A stretch of DNA of 6,691 nt from the NCBI GenBank assembly GCA_038230655.1, contig JBBRMU010000037.1, forward strand, positions 1 to 6,691, read 5' to 3'. This document shows positions 5,703 through 6,691 of the stretch, one piece after another. The notes under the pieces are model-generated. The model made no database searches. It was given only the letters and a program-made list of their open reading frames with translations, and was not told the DNA's origin. Both the position numbers and the translations under genes were made by a program. The DNA is from JBBRMU01 sp038230655. Lineage in GTDB: Bacteria; Patescibacteriota; Microgenomatia; UBA1406; GWC2-37-13. How positions within the stretch are numbered: position 1 is the first letter of the stretch; every line of letters starts with the position of its first letter.

Positions 5703-6140
5703 CTATTTATGAAATACGGCAAGTATAGGATCTGGGAAATTGCATAAGACCGTCCTTGCTACTCGAATCTGAGCATCACCATCATTCCTTTTTAAAACGT
5801 ATTGTTCATTACCTAAAGTTTGGTCAAGCAGTTTAGTAAATTTTTTGATGTGAGAATCTGTTATGTTTTTGATTTTAATATCCACATAAGCGAAATAATT
5901 ATCTAAATCATATCCAACTATCTGAGCAGATAAGCCGCTTTTTATGATTTTAAGAAAGACAATATCATAGAGTGTCGAAGTATCTTTATATCTGTAGTGG
6001 AAGTTAAACGTTCTGAAGAGCAGTGAAAAGGGATAATACTTCGTCAAGTATCTTAGAGGCAATAGAGCAAAATGAAGAAGAATTCCTAAAAAGAATATTA
6101 GTATAGTTGAGTTAGTGGCAACACTGTAGCTTTTACTCAT
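5703..6140 (-). CDS. Small membrane-anchored protein of unknown function
   Basis: I do not recognise this 145-aa protein. It has one clear hydrophobic segment at about 11-30 (ILIFFLGILLHFALLPL), then an aromatic and basic stretch (34-52), and a soluble C-terminal part of about 90 residues. That part has alternating strand-like stretches (GYDLDNYFAYVDIKIKNI; YVLKRNDGDAQIRVARTVL) and would sit on one face of the membrane. There is no signal-peptidase site. It starts 23 bp after the stop of the FtsK gamma gene, so the two form a leftward operon; its own Shine-Dalgarno (AGAAG) is weak. It converges with the polymerase gene across about 110 bp. Pairing of a membrane protein with a DNA-binding domain of the FtsK motor is suggestive, but no function can be claimed. 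Confidence 0.7.
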   Translation of the reverse strand: MSKSYSVATNSTILIFFLGILLHFALLPLRYLTKYYPFSLLFRTFNFHYRYKDTSTLYDIVFLKIIKSGLSAQIVGYDLDNYFAYVDIKIKNITDSHIKKFTKLLDQTLGNEQYVLKRNDGDAQIRVARTVLCNFPDPILAVFHK

Positions 6141-6163
6141 TAAAGACGTTCTTCTAAAAAAAG

Positions 6164-6478
6164 TTATTTAGTTTCCGGATCTATATACCCAATCACTCTT
6201 CTTGGTTTACTGCCTTCTGCATGTTCAACTAATCCTTCCTCTTCTAGCGCATCAAGCAAACGGGCAGCCCGGGAGTATCCAATACTAATTCTCCGTTGTA
6301 GAAAACTGGCTGAGACAGTAGGAACGGTAAGTATAAGTTTTGCAACATCGTCATACATTGGATCGACAATATCATCATGACGGTCATTAAGTTCATTCTG
6401 AGAGTCTACAAGCTCCTCGAGATGAGATTCAATCCTCTTTAGAGTAATCATCAAATCGGTAAATTGTGCGTCAGTCAT
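6164..6478 (-). CDS. Stand-alone FtsK gamma-domain winged-helix protein
   Basis: Residues about 39-97 are an FtsK/SpoIIIE gamma domain: DPMYDDVAKLIL, then SASFLQRRISIGYSRAARLLDALEEEGLVE, then GSKPRRVIG. In full-length FtsK this winged helix reads polar KOPS/SRS octamers and orients the motor toward dif. Here it is separated from any motor. The preceding residues (about 6-35, LMITLKRIESHLEELVDSQNEL) look like a short amphipathic coiled coil, suggesting a dimer. At 104 aa it is not a fragment of a larger gene: no FtsK motor sequence lies upstream, and it has its own promoter. Possible roles are a site-specific DNA-binding adaptor, a decoy for polar sites, or a regulator. It heads an operon with a small membrane protein. 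Domain identity is sure; role is unknown. Confidence 0.85.
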   Translation of the reverse strand: MTDAQFTDLMITLKRIESHLEELVDSQNELNDRHDDIVDPMYDDVAKLILTVPTVSASFLQRRISIGYSRAARLLDALEEEGLVEHAEGSKPRRVIGYIDPETK

Positions 6479-6484
6479 ATGAAG

Positions 6485-6513
6485 AGTATACCACGGAAAT
6501 GGGAATTCATAAA
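6485..6513 (-). promoter_or_regulatory. Predicted leaderless promoter of the FtsK gamma gene
   Basis: The minus strand reads TATACT (6490-6485), then six bases CTTCAT, then ATG at 6478. A transcription start 7 nt past the -10 box is the A of the start codon. A weak -35 candidate TTTATG lies 17 bp upstream (6513-6508). The geometry is the same as for the gene at 3354, and neither gene has a Shine-Dalgarno. Confidence 0.5.
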
Positions 6514-6565
6514 TCTACCATTAGCTTCACTTGCTTCATAACCTCTTCAATATGAAAAAGATGAG

Positions 6566-6628
6566 ATACATCGGTTACACCATTGAGTTAGAATAAACGC
6601 TCAAAGGAGGTGAAAAGAACCGATGTAT
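6566..6628 (+). promoter_or_regulatory. Interrupted 20-bp hairpin enclosing a Shine-Dalgarno and start codon
   Basis: There are three stacked helices in one nested order: ATACATCGGTT (6566-6576) with AACCGATGTAT (6618-6628), 11 perfect pairs that include the ATG; CACC (6578-6581) with GGTG (6609-6612), part of the Shine-Dalgarno; and TTGAG (6583-6587) with CTCAA (6600-6604), around a 12-nt loop. If transcribed from upstream, the RNA would hide both the ribosome binding site and the start codon. A TAGAAT at 6589-6594 could be a -10 box inside the loop, in which case the left arm would lie upstream of the transcript and act in DNA instead. Confidence 0.55.
6603..6613 (+). promoter_or_regulatory. 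Strong Shine-Dalgarno for the gene at 6623
   Basis: AAAGGAGGTGA is a near-perfect anti-16S match, ending with the last GG 12 nt before the ATG at 6623. It supports the start of the edge gene and contrasts with the leaderless or weakly led genes elsewhere in the window. Confidence 0.7.
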
Positions 6629-6691
6629 ACAAATAACAAACATGCAATCTACTTAGTAGGGAATCCTGTGATTGTTCCGTCCCGGTGGGAG
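6623..6691 (+). CDS. Start of an unidentified protein, 3' end outside window
   Basis: Only the first 23 codons are visible, beginning MYTNNKHAIYLVGNPV and continuing IVPSRWE to the edge. A strong Shine-Dalgarno precedes the ATG and no stop occurs before the window ends. It is too short to name. It has no signal peptide or membrane segment in the visible part. It diverges from the FtsK gamma gene, with about 140 bp between the two starts, most of the right half being the hairpin described separately. Confidence 0.6.
   Translation, partial: MYTNNKHAIYLVGNPVIVPSRWE

Noticed and set aside
1..6691. Searches for tRNA, rRNA, UGA-as-glycine recoding and prophage structural genes.
   Set aside because: No tRNA-like or rRNA-like segment was seen, TGA acts as a stop after tnpA, and no gene is readable only with recoding; no phage structural protein is present.

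Overview
The window is AT-rich and gene-dense, with genes on both strands and little intergenic space. It reads as bacterial accessory DNA. The short proteins, the stand-alone FtsK gamma domain, the style of the TnpA and DUF262-HNH proteins and the mix of leaderless and strong Shine-Dalgarno starts resemble a Patescibacteria/CPR genome such as a Saccharibacteria-like lineage. That assignment is inference from protein style; no rRNA or ribosomal protein is present to anchor it. TGA ends one reading frame and every intact gene reads through as standard code, so nothing suggests UGA recoding.

Layout, left to right. Positions 1-1025 hold the 3' part of a DUF262 + HNH endonuclease-like gene, related to GmrSD/SspE-type anti-phage effectors and open at the left edge. 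Positions about 1031-2430 look like an IS200/IS605-type element. It has a GC-rich hairpin at each end and a TnpA Y1 HUH transposase that has lost its catalytic tyrosine region. In place of tnpB there is an isoprenylcysteine carboxyl methyltransferase (ICMT)-like membrane methyltransferase with its own promoter.

Positions 2492-5594 form a compact DNA-damage module. Leftward run a 56-aa unknown protein and an SRAP (YedK/HMCES-type) abasic-site cross-linking protein. Rightward run a LexA-like self-cleaving repressor, a 93-aa unknown protein and a Y-family translesion polymerase with a clamp-binding-like motif. The two arms share a 132-bp intergenic region with four GTACAC-like hexamers, including a 9-4-9 dyad next to the lexA-like start. 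The simplest model is that the LexA-like protein represses both arms, and damage-induced cleavage releases abasic-site protection and translesion synthesis together.

Positions 5703-6478 are a leftward pair, a stand-alone FtsK gamma winged-helix protein and a small membrane protein of unknown function. At the right edge (6566-6691) a new rightward gene begins. Its ribosome binding site and start codon lie inside a 20-bp interrupted hairpin, a candidate cis-regulatory RNA. Two leftward genes, at 3354 and 6478, share a -10 box exactly 6 nt before the ATG, which predicts leaderless mRNAs.
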